NCBI GenBank assembly: GCA_002722215.1
Contig: PBKX01000003.1
Span: 1 to 36,602 of the forward strand
Length of the DNA: 36,602 bases
Direction: 5' to 3'
Source: Flavobacteriales bacterium
GTDB lineage: Bacteria; Bacteroidota; Bacteroidia; Flavobacteriales; TMED113
A program made the translations under genes and the position numbers. Under the pieces are notes generated by a model, which made no database searches, had not been told where the DNA came from, and saw only the letters and a program-made list of their open reading frames with translations. Below, one piece after another: positions 18,696-28,912 of this stretch (within the stretch, counting starts at the first letter, position 1; every line of letters begins with the position of its first letter).

Positions 18696-20816
18696 TTGAA
18701 CTATATTGTTGTTGATAAATTAAATATGTCCCGGAGAAGAAAACGCGAATTGATCGATTTAAAAGAGAATATTCTAAATATTCTGAAATCTAGAACAGAG
18801 AATTTGAACCCTAAACAAATTGCCTGGGAATTAAACCTGAGGGGAAGTCAATATCAAAAAAAAATAACAAAAGCTATTTCAGATCTAGAAAAAAGTGGCC
18901 TAATTATCCGAAAAGAGAAGTATAAATTCCGATGTAATCAATCTTATCAACTAGTTGTTGGCACTATTGATATAAATAAACGAGGAGACGGATACGTTCA
19001 ATGCGGTGATTATAATGAAGATATTTTTATTAAAAAAAGTAACCGACTTAATTCTCTAAACAATGATACCGTTTCAGTTGAAATTATAAAAAATAGCCGC
19101 CATGTGCTAACCGGAAAAATAGAAAAAGTTTTGAAAAGAGGTCAAAATAAATTTATTGGTACTATTGATGACAATGGTAAAAACATTTTTTTTATTCCAG
19201 AAAATGATAAGGTCGGTTCTGATTTTTTTATTCCAACAGAATCGCTGAATGGAGCAAAACATAAAGATCGGGTTATCATTCAGCTTCTAGATTGGCCCGT
19301 GTCAGCTGGATGTCCTTTTGGAACTGTTATCCGAGTTCTTGATAACAACCCAAGCCTAAAAGCGGCTATTAGCTCTAGTGTTGAGGTTTTTGGAATACGA
19401 AATGAGTTTTCCAAAACAATTGGTGAAGAATTAAAGCATATTTCTAGTAAAATAAAAAAATCCGAAATTACTAAACGAAGAGATTTCCGAGAAGACATTA
19501 CTTTTACAATTGACCCAAAAGATGCTAAAGATTTTGACGATGCCCTGTCAATTAAATTTTTGCCCAACAAAAAAGTTCAAATTGGGGTTCATATTGCTGA
19601 TGTTTCACATTATGTCCCGGTTGGCTCTGAAGTTGACAATGAAGCTTTCTTAAGAGCCTTCTCTGTTTATTTTCCGGGAAAAGTAATTCCCATGTTGCCA
19701 GAAAAGCTATCCAATGAAATATGCTCATTGCGACCAAACGAAGACAAACTCTCTTTTTCTATTGTTTTTGAGGGTAGAGAGGGCGCGTCTGAATTAAAGG
19801 CGGTCTGGTTCGGCAAAGGAATTATTAATTCTGATTATAGGTTTCATTATGATGAGGTGGAAGATGTGTTATTGAAAAAAAGAGGGGGGTTTTATAAAGA
19901 ACTAGAAACACTAAATCAAATAGCACTGAATTTTCGATCCAAAAGGATGGAAAATGGCTCAATTGATTTTTGTAGAAAAGAAATTTGTTTTCAATTAAAC
20001 AATTTCAATGAGCCAACTCACTTAATTGAAAAAATACCGCTTCAAGCACATAAATTAGTTGAAGAGTTTATGTTATTAGCAAACAAAGCTGTTGCTAATA
20101 AATTAAATCGGGGCATCTATCGGGTTCATGATTTGCCTTGTGCTGATCAGTTAGAAGACGTTGCTAGATATTTAAAAAATTCTGGTTTTTCTGTACATTT
20201 AAATTCTAAAAAAAAGGATCTACCTATCAGAATAAATGCTATTTTAAAAAAACCCGGCATCAATGTCGATGTGTTTCAAAATCTAATTTTACGAGCTATG
20301 TCCAAGGCCTCTTATAGTACTCAAAATATAGGTCATTATGGACTGGGGTTCGCAAAGTATATGCATTTTACCTCTCCCATTCGACGATATGCCGACCTAA
20401 TAATACACAGGCTTCTTTTTAAGCACATTAATAGTGAGCAATATCATGTTCGTGGATTAGAAAAAAAATGTGCTCATTTTTCCAGTCTAGAAAAATTATA
20501 TGTTGATGTTGAACGAAAAATAAATAAATTTGTCCAATTGAAGCTGTTAGAAAATTCTGTTGGAAAGATGTTTTGTGGCACAATTTCTAGTATTGTAAAG
20601 TGGGGGGTTTATGTAGAGCTTAAAGGCGGAAGAGGAGAGGGGCTGATTCCAATAAAACAGTTTACTGAAGAAAAGTATTATCATAATTCCGATTTGTTTT
20701 CATTAATTAATCGAAAAAATGGACATAAATACATGTTGGGTGATGATGTTTCTGTGAAAATAAAATCTATTAACCTAGTCAAAAACGAGCTGGATTTGGC
20801 GCTTGTTAAATTATGA
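18696..20816 (+). CDS. rnr: ribonuclease R (start probably 18726, MSRRRKRELID)
   Basis: FTIDPKDAKDFDDALSI, GVHIADVSHYVPVGSEVDNEA, YFPGKVIPMLPEKLSNEICSL, HFTSPIRRYADLIIHRLL, C-terminal S1 domain. Confidence 0.96.
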   Translation: MNYIVVDKLNMSRRRKRELIDLKENILNILKSRTENLNPKQIAWELNLRGSQYQKKITKAISDLEKSGLIIRKEKYKFRCNQSYQLVVGTIDINKRGDGYVQCGDYNEDIFIKKSNRLNSLNNDTVSVEIIKNSRHVLTGKIEKVLKRGQNKFIGTIDDNGKNIFFIPENDKVGSDFFIPTESLNGAKHKDRVIIQLLDWPVSAGCPFGTVIRVLDNNPSLKAAISSSVEVFGIRNEFSKTIGEELKHISSKIKKSEITKRRDFREDITFTIDPKDAKDFDDALSIKFLPNKKVQIGVHIADVSHYVPVGSEVDNEAFLRAFSVYFPGKVIPMLPEKLSNEICSLRPNEDKLSFSIVFEGREGASELKAVWFGKGIINSDYRFHYDEVEDVLLKKRGGFYKELETLNQIALNFRSKRMENGSIDFCRKEICFQLNNFNEPTHLIEKIPLQAHKLVEEFMLLANKAVANKLNRGIYRVHDLPCADQLEDVARYLKNSGFSVHLNSKKKDLPIRINAILKKPGINVDVFQNLILRAMSKASYSTQNIGHYGLGFAKYMHFTSPIRRYADLIIHRLLFKHINSEQYHVRGLEKKCAHFSSLEKLYVDVERKINKFVQLKLLENSVGKMFCGTISSIVKWGVYVELKGGRGEGLIPIKQFTEEKYYHNSDLFSLINRKNGHKYMLGDDVSVKIKSINLVKNELDLALVKL

Positions 20817-22288
20817 CACATATAAAAAACTATATATATATTTCTTTTTTCCTTTTTTTGGGATGCGCAAACATTAGGCCTCCGACAGGCGGCGACAAAG
20901 ACCTCTCGCCACCAAAACTTGTCTTGGCAATCCCTGAAAAAAATAACCTAAACTTTAATGAAGAGTCAATTATTTTGGAGTTTGATGAATATATCCAAGT
21001 TAGAAATATGGAAAATATAAAAGTTTCCCCCGTTTGCACCCCCCCTCCAAAAGTGCTTGTTCGGGGGAAAAGGATTGAAGTTTTATTTTTTCAAAAACTA
21101 GAAAAAGAAACGACATATACTATTAATTTTTCTAAGGCGATTTCCGATATTAACGAGGGAAATGTTTTAGAAAACTTTACATATGTTTTTTCTACTGGTG
21201 ACATGCTCGATTCAGGAATAATCAAAGGTAATGTTAAAGACCTTTATTTTAATAAATTACTCCCCAATTCCCTTGTAGCCCTATACTCTTCCACAGACTC
21301 TAGCGATCTAAATTATTACACGTTCACAGAATTAAACGGCTCTTTTCTAATCAAGAATATAAAAAAGGGAGAGTATTTTGTTCGTGCTGTTATAGACGAA
21401 AATGATAATCTTCAATATGATCATGGAGAAATGACTTCTTTAATTAAAAGAATAAAAACATCTGAAATAGATAATGAAATTGGCGTTTTTTATATAAAAA
21501 ATTCGACTAAAATAAATGCAAAAAACATTAATAAGGGGGTCATCCGATTCGAACATGAAGCCGAAAAAACAAATATTAATATTCTTAATGCCGACGGACT
21601 TTGGAACAGGAAAAATTTTTCGTCTGATTTTTGGTTTCGTGACACTCCCCCATTTATTAAATATGAAAGCTTTGGGTTGATTGATTCTGTTCAGGTTTAT
21701 AATAATCTTCCCCCGGATTTAATCCTACACGGCCCTAGCTCTGTTGAGGAGATTTTATTAACAAAAAAAATAATCCTTAAATCTAATTCTCCTATTGATA
21801 GTTTTTTGGCTACTGGATTTAATTTAAACGAAAAAAATCCAGAGCTAGCTCTCACAGATCCCTTTACTATTGAAATTCCTGTTGATCCCATGAGCTGTGA
21901 TTTCTTTACTCTAAGTATTGATGGTGGTTCAATTTTAAATGAACAGGGGAAGAAAAATGACTCCATTGTCTTTAGTTTTAATCTGAATTCAAATGATTAT
22001 GGAATACTTAATGTGCTGTGCTCTAAAAAATCTGAAGAAACAATGATAGGTGAGTTGTTTCAAGATAAAAAGATTGTTAGAAAATGTTCTCTTTCTGATT
22101 CCACTTCTATGCAATTTCTTTCCCCTGGCGACTACTCTTTAAGAGTGTTTTCCGATCTTGACGGTAATAATGTTTGGACGCCTGGTGAAATTGAGAACAA
22201 CATTGAGCCTGAGCCAATTAAGGTTTATCATGGATTTATAGTAATTAAACCAAACTGGGAAGTTGATATTAGAGTTGAATCACCTTAA
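20813..22288 (+). CDS. lipoprotein with N-terminal bacterial Ig-like (Big_5-like) domain
   Basis: Lipobox FFLFLGC; RPPTGGDKDLSPPKL; FDEYIQVRNMENIKVSP; TTYTINFSKAISDINEGN. Confidence 0.8.
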   Translation: MTHIKNYIYISFFLFLGCANIRPPTGGDKDLSPPKLVLAIPEKNNLNFNEESIILEFDEYIQVRNMENIKVSPVCTPPPKVLVRGKRIEVLFFQKLEKETTYTINFSKAISDINEGNVLENFTYVFSTGDMLDSGIIKGNVKDLYFNKLLPNSLVALYSSTDSSDLNYYTFTELNGSFLIKNIKKGEYFVRAVIDENDNLQYDHGEMTSLIKRIKTSEIDNEIGVFYIKNSTKINAKNINKGVIRFEHEAEKTNINILNADGLWNRKNFSSDFWFRDTPPFIKYESFGLIDSVQVYNNLPPDLILHGPSSVEEILLTKKIILKSNSPIDSFLATGFNLNEKNPELALTDPFTIEIPVDPMSCDFFTLSIDGGSILNEQGKKNDSIVFSFNLNSNDYGILNVLCSKKSEETMIGELFQDKKIVRKCSLSDSTSMQFLSPGDYSLRVFSDLDGNNVWTPGEIENNIEPEPIKVYHGFIVIKPNWEVDIRVESP

Positions 22289-22316
22289 CATATATAGTTA
22301 GCTATATGTGTTTTTT
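22288..22316 (+). terminator. candidate intrinsic terminator between the Ig-like lipoprotein gene and sdhC
   Basis: acatatatag-ttag-ctatatgt imperfect AT-rich hairpin followed by tgtttttt; it overlaps the track's upstream SdhC extension, supporting a later sdhC start. Confidence 0.4.
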
Positions 22317-22391
22317 ATAAATCTTATTGTTCAGTTATTCATACAATTTGTTGATTTATATTATATTGTTATTTTTTTAACAAACGCAAAA

Positions 22392-23042
22392 ATGAAATCA
22401 TCGATTATTAAAAAAATTTCCATGGCTCTTTCTGGGCTTTTTTTGGTTATCTTCCTAGCTCAGCATTTAGCAATTAATTTAACTTCGATTATTCCTGATG
22501 GCGGAAAAACATTTAATACTATTTCTCATTTTATGGGCTACAACCCCGTTGTCCAGTTTATACTCCAACCTATCTTAATTTTTGGGGTATGTTTTCATTT
22601 TATCATGGGATTTGTTTTAGAATATCAAAATAATCAGGCAAGAAATGAAAAATACATTTATCACAAAACAAGAAGCTCTTGGATATCTAAAAATATGATA
22701 ATCACAGGACTTGTAATTTTGGCTTTTTTAGGATTGCATTTTTATGACTTTTGGGTGCCTGAAATAGAATATAAATACATATCACAAGAGTCTCCCGATC
22801 CACTAAAGTATTTTCATGAACTAAAAGAAAAGTTCTATGGAGAAACTATTCGAACCATTATCTATTGTTTTTCTTTTATTTTGCTTGGCATGCATTTAAA
22901 CCATGGTCTTGCTTCATCTTTTCAATCAATTGGGGTTAGCAGTTACCGAAAAAAAATATTAAAACTGGCAGCAAATATTTACTCATTAATAATATCGATT
23001 GGGTTTATTAGCATTGCTATTTTTCATTATTTTATCCATTAA
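22392..23042 (+). CDS. sdhC: succinate dehydrogenase cytochrome b subunit (track ORF starts 22308; ATG 22392 more likely)
   Basis: MKSSIIKKISMALSGLFLVIFLAQHLAINL, several TM segments, GMHLNHGLASSFQSIG; immediately upstream of sdhA/sdhB. Confidence 0.9.
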   Translation: MKSSIIKKISMALSGLFLVIFLAQHLAINLTSIIPDGGKTFNTISHFMGYNPVVQFILQPILIFGVCFHFIMGFVLEYQNNQARNEKYIYHKTRSSWISKNMIITGLVILAFLGLHFYDFWVPEIEYKYISQESPDPLKYFHELKEKFYGETIRTIIYCFSFILLGMHLNHGLASSFQSIGVSSYRKKILKLAANIYSLIISIGFISIAIFHYFIH

Positions 23043-23093
23043 TTTTTTTTCTTTATCTGTTGAAATCACTATTCATTGATGTTATTTAGAATT

Positions 23094-23208
23094 GGACAAA
23101 ATAAGACAAATCTGTACATTTTTGTTTTTTTTATTTTTGTTTTATGGTTAGTTGTTGTATATTTGTTTTTAAAAATCTAGGTAGACAAAGATGGACAAGG
23201 ATAGACAA
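23094..23208 (+). promoter_or_regulatory. phased GACAA direct-repeat array (five copies) flanking the sdhA promoter; possible operator
   Basis: gacaa starts at 23094, 23105 and 23184, 23194, 23204, spaced 11 bp, then 10 and 10 bp. The last three are near-identical 10-mers tagacaaaga/tggacaagga/tagacaaatg. Confidence 0.45.
23136..23165 (+). promoter_or_regulatory. candidate Bacteroidota-type promoter for sdhA (TTTG-N18-TATATTTG)
   Basis: -33-like TTTG at 23136-23139 and -7-like TAnnTTTG (TATATTTG) at 23158-23165 in the sdhC-sdhA gap. Confidence 0.5.
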
Positions 23209-25389
23209 ATGTTAAGCATTAAAGAGGTGGCGGACATGTTAAATGTGTCCCAAAAAACCATCCGAAGGCATATCAGCTCTGGTAAAATACAGTCTGTGAA
23301 ACTTGGCGGAATTCACAGGATATCAAGCGAAGAAATAAACACGCTATTAGGGCCCGAACAACTTGTACAAGTGTCCCCTTGTGAAAATTTTCCATTTCCA
23401 AATAAAGTTCCTGAGGGGCCATTAGAAAATAAATGGGAAAACCATAAAGGCTCAATCAATCTTGTGAGCCCGGCAAACAAAAGAAACATTGATATTATTG
23501 TGGTTGGAACCGGTCTTGCTGGTGCATCTGCATCTGCCACTCTGGCCGAACTTGGTTACAATGTAAAAGCTTTTTGTTTTCAAGATTCTCCCAGAAGAGC
23601 CCACTCAATAGCCGCTCAAGGAGGAATTAATGCTGCTAAAAATTATCAGGGCGACGGCGACTCTAATTACAGGTTGTTTTATGACACAATTAAGGGTGGT
23701 GACTATCGATCTAGAGAAGCTAATGTTTATCGCCTTGCCGAAGTGTCTGGAAATATTATTGACCAGTGTGTTGCGCAGGGTGTTCCTTTCGCAAGAGATT
23801 ATGGCGGCCTGCTTGATAATAGATCTTTTGGTGGAGTTCTGGTTTCTAGAACTTTCTATGCTAAGGGCCAGACCGGTCAACAATTATTACTTGGAGCCTA
23901 TTCTGCTTTAAATAGACAAATAAATCGGGGGAAAGTAGAGATGTTTTCCCGGCATGAAATGATGGACCTGGTGTTGATTGAAGGAAAGGCTCGCGGAATA
24001 ATAACCCGAAATCTAGTTACGGGAGAAATTGAAAGACATGGTGCACATGCTGTTGTTATCGCCAGCGGAGGCTATGGTAATGTTTTTTACCTTTCCACAA
24101 ATGCCATGGGGAGTAATGTGACAGCAGGCTGGAAGGTTTATAAAAATGGAGCCCTTTTTGCAAATCCATGCTTCACACAAATACACCCAACATGCATTCC
24201 TGTTTCTGGAGATCATCAATCTAAACTAACTTTGATGTCCGAGTCTTTAAGAAATGATGGGAGAATCTGGGTACCAAAAAACAAGGAAGATGTTATAAAA
24301 ATCAGAAACAAAGAACTAAAACCAACTGAAATCGCTGAAAATGATCGGGACTATTACTTGGAAAGAAGATATCCTGCATTTGGTAATTTGGTTCCGCGAG
24401 ATGTGGCATCAAGGGCGGCGAAAGAAAGATGTGATGCTGGCTATGGGGTAAATAAAACGGGCCAAGCGGTATATCTGGACTTTGAATCCGCGATAATTAG
24501 ATATGGGAAAGAAAAAGCCGTCTCCTCAGGACAAAATGCCGAAGACAACAGCCTAGTTAAAAGGCTAGGAAAAGAGATTATTAAGGCTAAATATGGCAAC
24601 CTTTTTCAGATGTATGAAAAAATAGTTGATGAAAACCCATATGAAACACCTATGCAAATATTTCCAGCAGTACACTATACAATGGGTGGGGTTTGGGTTG
24701 ACTACAACTTAATGACCTCCATTCCTGGATGTTTTGCGATCGGTGAGGCTAATTTTTCAGACCATGGCGCAAATCGATTGGGCGCGTCTGCTCTTATGCA
24801 GGGGTTGGCCGATGGATATTTTGTCTTGCCGTATACTATTGGTGATTACCTGGCCGACGATATCAAAACTGGCCCCATTGATACTGAAGCAAAGGAGTTT
24901 AAGCTTGCAGAAAAAAGGGTGAAAGATTTTGTGTTCAATATTTTCAAGAATAAATCTGGCAAACCTGTTGATTATTATCATAAAAAGCTTGGTAAAATTA
25001 TGTGGGACAAATGCGGTATGTCAAGAAACAAAGATGGTTTAAAAAGTGCCATTTCTGAAATTAGAAACTTAAAAAAAGACTTTTATAAAAACGTTTTTGT
25101 TCCCGGTGACATGCACGAGTATAATGAAGAGCTTGCAAAAGCTGGTCGTGTTGCAGACTTTTTGGAATTAGGAGAACTTTTTGCCATAGATGCTTTAGAT
25201 AGAAACGAGTCTTGTGGGGGGCATTTTCGAGAAGAGTATCAAACCGCTGAAGGAGAAGCCTTAAGAAACGACTCTGATTATACTTTTGTCTCTTGCTGGG
25301 AATTTCAGGGAAAAGATCGGGCGCCCAAACTAAATAAAGAGCGCTTGTTATTTGAATCTGTTAAATTAAAATCTAGAAGCTATAAATAA
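23191..25389 (+). CDS. sdhA: succinate dehydrogenase/fumarate reductase flavoprotein subunit with N-terminal excisionase/MerR-type HTH domain fusion (start 23191 or, more likely, 23209)
   Basis: N-terminus [47 protein letters not shown] (HTH_17-like), linker, then canonical Sdh[95 protein letters not shown]. Confidence 0.95.
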   Translation: MDKDRQMLSIKEVADMLNVSQKTIRRHISSGKIQSVKLGGIHRISSEEINTLLGPEQLVQVSPCENFPFPNKVPEGPLENKWENHKGSINLVSPANKRNIDIIVVGTGLAGASASATLAELGYNVKAFCFQDSPRRAHSIAAQGGINAAKNYQGDGDSNYRLFYDTIKGGDYRSREANVYRLAEVSGNIIDQCVAQGVPFARDYGGLLDNRSFGGVLVSRTFYAKGQTGQQLLLGAYSALNRQINRGKVEMFSRHEMMDLVLIEGKARGIITRNLVTGEIERHGAHAVVIASGGYGNVFYLSTNAMGSNVTAGWKVYKNGALFANPCFTQIHPTCIPVSGDHQSKLTLMSESLRNDGRIWVPKNKEDVIKIRNKELKPTEIAENDRDYYLERRYPAFGNLVPRDVASRAAKERCDAGYGVNKTGQAVYLDFESAIIRYGKEKAVSSGQNAEDNSLVKRLGKEIIKAKYGNLFQMYEKIVDENPYETPMQIFPAVHYTMGGVWVDYNLMTSIPGCFAIGEANFSDHGANRLGASALMQGLADGYFVLPYTIGDYLADDIKTGPIDTEAKEFKLAEKRVKDFVFNIFKNKSGKPVDYYHKKLGKIMWDKCGMSRNKDGLKSAISEIRNLKKDFYKNVFVPGDMHEYNEELAKAGRVADFLELGELFAIDALDRNESCGGHFREEYQTAEGEALRNDSDYTFVSCWEFQGKDRAPKLNKERLLFESVKLKSRSYK

Positions 25390-25390
25390 T

Positions 25391-26137
25391 ATGGACTTGA
25401 CACTTAAAATTTGGAGACAAAAAAAAGAGTATGAAAAAGGTGCGATGCACGCATATCAAATAAAAAACATAGAACCAGACATGTCATTTCTTGAGATGTT
25501 AGATGTTTTAAATCAAAAACTAATTAACGATGGAGTAGAGCCTGTAGCGTTTGATCACGACTGTAGAGAGGGGATTTGCGGTGCCTGCTCATTGGTAATA
25601 AATGGTGCTCCTCATGGGCCAGACTCCGGAACAACAACTTGCCAGTTACATATGAGAAGATTTAATACTGGTGACACTATTTATATTGAGCCATTTCGTG
25701 GATCCGCATTTCCTGTTATTAAGGATCTGGTGGTGGATCGAAGCGCATTCGACAGGATTCAACAGGCGGGGGGATATGTCTCTATAAACACGTCTGGGAA
25801 CACCGTGGACGCAAATGCAACCCCCATTCCAAAGCCCGATGCTGATGAAGCCTTTAATTCTGCGGCATGCATTGGTTGTGGTGCATGTGTTGCTGCGTGC
25901 AAAAATTCCTCAGCAATGCTTTTTGTTGGGGCAAAAGTTTCTCAATATGCTAACCTGCCACAAGGCAAAGTAGAAAGCAAAGATCGTGTCATTAATATGG
26001 TAAAGCAGATGGATAAAGAAGGTTTTGGTTCTTGCACAAATACTGGGGCTTGTGAAGCCCATTGTCCAAAAGAAATTTCAACAGACAATATTTTAACACT
26101 AAATCGCGAATATATAAAATCAAAACTAAACCAATGA
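25391..26137 (+). CDS. sdhB: succinate dehydrogenase iron-sulfur subunit
   Basis: [21 protein letters not shown] (2Fe-2S), [38 protein letters not shown]. Confidence 0.97.
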   Translation: MDLTLKIWRQKKEYEKGAMHAYQIKNIEPDMSFLEMLDVLNQKLINDGVEPVAFDHDCREGICGACSLVINGAPHGPDSGTTTCQLHMRRFNTGDTIYIEPFRGSAFPVIKDLVVDRSAFDRIQQAGGYVSINTSGNTVDANATPIPKPDADEAFNSAACIGCGACVAACKNSSAMLFVGAKVSQYANLPQGKVESKDRVINMVKQMDKEGFGSCTNTGACEAHCPKEISTDNILTLNREYIKSKLNQ

Positions 26138-27420
26138 GATATAGAAAAATAGACAATACACTGTTTAAAGAAAATCGCTTTCAGTTTTCAAAACTATTGT
26201 TAAATAATTCCATTGCTATATTTAACTCCAATGATTTAATGCCCAAAAATGCCGACCAATTAATGACATTTAAGCAAAATAGCGACACTTTTTACTTGTC
26301 AGGGATAGATCAAGAAGAAACCATTATCGTGATTATTAAAAAACATGCCCAGGTTCGTGAACTTGTTTTTGTTAGAGAAACAAGTGAAACTCTAAAAATA
26401 TGGGAGGGTGAAAAGTTGTCGAAAGAAAAGGCCAGAGAGATTTCTGGATCTGGATCTGTGTTTTGGAACACGGATTTCAAGGGGATGTTGCCAGAGCTAA
26501 TGATTGGCATCGAAAACATATACCTAAATAGTAATGAGCATCCCCGGGCAAATATAGTTGTGGAAACAAGAGATGCTCGATTTGGTAAGTGGATGAGGTC
26601 TAAATATCCTAAACATGTTTATAAAAAAAGTGCCAAACTGTTGCACGCGCTCCGTGCGGTAAAAAAACCTGAAGAAATTAACTTAATTCAACATGCTTGC
26701 AGTATTACAAAGGGGGGGGTTGAGAGAGTTTGCAGGCATTTAAAGCCGGGTGTTTTTGAATATGAGATTGAGGCGGAAATAGTTCATGAATTTTTAACTA
26801 ACAATTCAAGAGGTTTTGCGTATGACCCCATTATAGCCTCGGGGGGGAATGCGTGTATTCTACATTATGACTCAAACAATGATGTTTGTAAGGATGGTGA
26901 TTTGGTGCTTATGGATTTTGGGGCCGAATATGCTAATTATACATCTGATCTAACTAGGTGTTTCCCTGTAAATGGTCGATTTAGTAAAAGACAAAAAGAT
27001 GTCTATAATAGTGTTTTGCGTGTTATGAATTCCGCAAAAAATCTCTTGAGGCCTGGGGTTTTGCTTCATGATTACGAAAAAGAAGTCGGCCTATTAATGG
27101 AAAAAGAATTGGTGGATCTTAAATTAATTTCTGTGAAAGATGTTGCTGAATCTAAATCTAATGGGGCTCCCGCTTATAAAAAATACTATATGCATGGAAC
27201 TTCTCACCACCTTGGATTAGATGTTCATGATGTTTCTGAGCCTAACAAGCCCCTTAAGGAGGGGATGGTTCTTACCTGTGAACCCGGAATATATATTCCA
27301 GAAGAAAATCTTGGTATAAGGCTAGAAAATGATATTCTTATAACGAAATCTGGGAATATTGACCTAATGGAAAACATACCCATAGCTGTCGAAGAGATAG
27401 AGGATGCGTTAAACATATAA
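26134..27420 (+). CDS. pepP: Xaa-Pro aminopeptidase (M24; track ORF starts 26062, ATG 26134 overlaps sdhB stop)
   Basis: AMP_N-like start, [77 protein letters not shown]. Confidence 0.94.
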   Translation: MRYRKIDNTLFKENRFQFSKLLLNNSIAIFNSNDLMPKNADQLMTFKQNSDTFYLSGIDQEETIIVIIKKHAQVRELVFVRETSETLKIWEGEKLSKEKAREISGSGSVFWNTDFKGMLPELMIGIENIYLNSNEHPRANIVVETRDARFGKWMRSKYPKHVYKKSAKLLHALRAVKKPEEINLIQHACSITKGGVERVCRHLKPGVFEYEIEAEIVHEFLTNNSRGFAYDPIIASGGNACILHYDSNNDVCKDGDLVLMDFGAEYANYTSDLTRCFPVNGRFSKRQKDVYNSVLRVMNSAKNLLRPGVLLHDYEKEVGLLMEKELVDLKLISVKDVAESKSNGAPAYKKYYMHGTSHHLGLDVHDVSEPNKPLKEGMVLTCEPGIYIPEENLGIRLENDILITKSGNIDLMENIPIAVEEIEDALNI

Positions 27421-27432
27421 AAAACTATATAT

Positions 27433-28479
27433 TTATTTTTTTACTAAGAATGGGTCCCAACCCTCGGAGCTTAAGTCTATAGTCTGTTCTGAGCTAGTTA
27501 TTAATTCTATTTTATTTTTATCTGACGTTATGTGCCCAACAGCCTTAATTGAGCTGATTTTGGTAATTTTTTGATGTAATGTAGCGGGGGCCGTGAACAG
27601 TATTTCATAGTCTTCCCCTCCATGTAAAGCACAAAATAGCGGGCTAATATTAAGCTCACTCGCGACTTCCGATGTTTCTTCTGCAACAGGTATTTTATTC
27701 TCAAAAATCTTAACCCCCACACCGGATGCTTTACAAATATGTCTCAAGTCTGAACTTAGCCCGTCAGATAGGTCTATCATTGCCGAGGGGGTTATTCTTA
27801 ATTTTCTTAGCTCCCTAATAATATCAACTCGCGCCTCTGGCTTTAGCTGCTTTTCTAAAATAGTACTATATTGTGTTAGTTCTGGTTGAGACTTTTGATC
27901 TTCCATAAAAATTTGTTTTTCTCTTTCTAGTATTTGTAGTCCCAAGTAGGCCCCCCCCAAATCTCCAGAAACAAAAACAACGTCATTAGGCTGGGCGCCT
28001 GAACGATATGAGAGATCTGTGGAAGAAGGCTCTCCGATAATGGTAACGCTTATAATGAGGCCGGATGCACTACTAGTGGTGTCTCCTCCTATTAAATCAA
28101 TACTGTAGTTTTTACAGGCGGTGTGTATTCCAGAGTACAACTCTTCAATGTGCTCAACACTATATTTATTAGGAATTCCTAAAGATACTAGTGCATGAGT
28201 TGCTATTCCATTCATAGCACAAATGTCAGATATATTAACAATAATAGATTTGTAGCCCAAATGTTTTAGTGGGGTGTAGGTGGGATCAAAATGAACTCCC
28301 TCTGCTAGCATGTCTGTGCTAATCAGACAGTCTTTTTTGGCAAAATGCTCAATTACGGCCGAATCATCACCAGTCCCCTTTTTAGTTGATTTATGTTTGT
28401 TGCTACTGTCTTTAAGTATGCGGCTTATAAGTTCAAACTCCCCTATTTTAGATATTGGTGTAAATTTATTGCTCATCAT
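27433..28479 (-). CDS. thiL: thiamine-monophosphate kinase
   Basis: GTGDDSAVI, STDMLAEGVHFD, IGGDTTSSASGLIISVTIIGE, VSGDLGGAYLGL, MIDLSDGLSSDLRHI, HGGEDYEILFT. Confidence 0.95.
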   Translation of the reverse strand: MMSNKFTPISKIGEFELISRILKDSSNKHKSTKKGTGDDSAVIEHFAKKDCLISTDMLAEGVHFDPTYTPLKHLGYKSIIVNISDICAMNGIATHALVSLGIPNKYSVEHIEELYSGIHTACKNYSIDLIGGDTTSSASGLIISVTIIGEPSSTDLSYRSGAQPNDVVFVSGDLGGAYLGLQILEREKQIFMEDQKSQPELTQYSTILEKQLKPEARVDIIRELRKLRITPSAMIDLSDGLSSDLRHICKASGVGVKIFENKIPVAEETSEVASELNISPLFCALHGGEDYEILFTAPATLHQKITKISSIKAVGHITSDKNKIELITSSEQTIDLSSEGWDPFLVKK

Positions 28480-28547
28480 TTTATTTTTTATGTTGAATTT
28501 ATAATATAATTTTCATTTATTGGCTTTCTAAATTATCCTAAACTAAT

Positions 28548-28555
28548 TAAATTTG
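28548..28555 (+). promoter_or_regulatory. candidate -7 element (TAAATTTG) for the suf cluster
   Basis: Matches TAnnTTTG 22 bp upstream of the HesB-like CDS; no good -33 TTTG seen. Confidence 0.35.
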
Positions 28556-28576
28556 TAAAAAACACTTCTATTTAAA

Positions 28577-28900
28577 ATGGTTACAGTTTCTGATGAAGCA
28601 AAAAAAGAACTTTTGGCATTAATGCAAAAAGAGGATGATTCCAAAAAATATGTTCGGGTGAGCGTCTCCTCGGGTGGATGTTCAGGTTTGTCTTACAACT
28701 TAGATTTTGACAGCAAACAATTATCTACTGACAAGGTTTTCGAGAACAACGATATAACTCTTTTGGTTGACGAAAAAAGCTATCTTTATTTAATCGGGAC
28801 CACATTAAGTTATAGCGGCGGTCTAAATGGAAAGGGTTTTGTTTTTAATAATCCTAATGCTGCTCGAACCTGTGGGTGTGGAGAAAGTTTTTCATTATAG
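28577..28900 (+). CDS. HesB/IscA/SufA-type A-type iron-sulfur carrier
   Basis: VSSGGCSGLSYNLDF and C-terminal NPNAARTCGCGESF. Confidence 0.93.
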   Translation: MVTVSDEAKKELLALMQKEDDSKKYVRVSVSSGGCSGLSYNLDFDSKQLSTDKVFENNDITLLVDEKSYLYLIGTTLSYSGGLNGKGFVFNNPNAARTCGCGESFSL

Positions 28901-28912
28901 TGATTATATAAT

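Noticed and set aside
22308-22391. 28-aa N-terminal extension of SdhC in the ORF track
   Set aside because: Overlaps a candidate terminator T-run; the canonical SdhC start MKSSIIKKISMALSG is at 22392.
23191-23360. HTH_17 region interpreted as an excisionase of an integrated mobile element
   Set aside because: No integrase, relaxase, att-like repeats or phage genes nearby, and the HTH continues in frame into SdhA.
23273-24981. Multiple shadow ORFs (60-93 aa) on both strands within sdhA
   Set aside because: Overlap a strongly conserved CDS; no motifs or independent start context.
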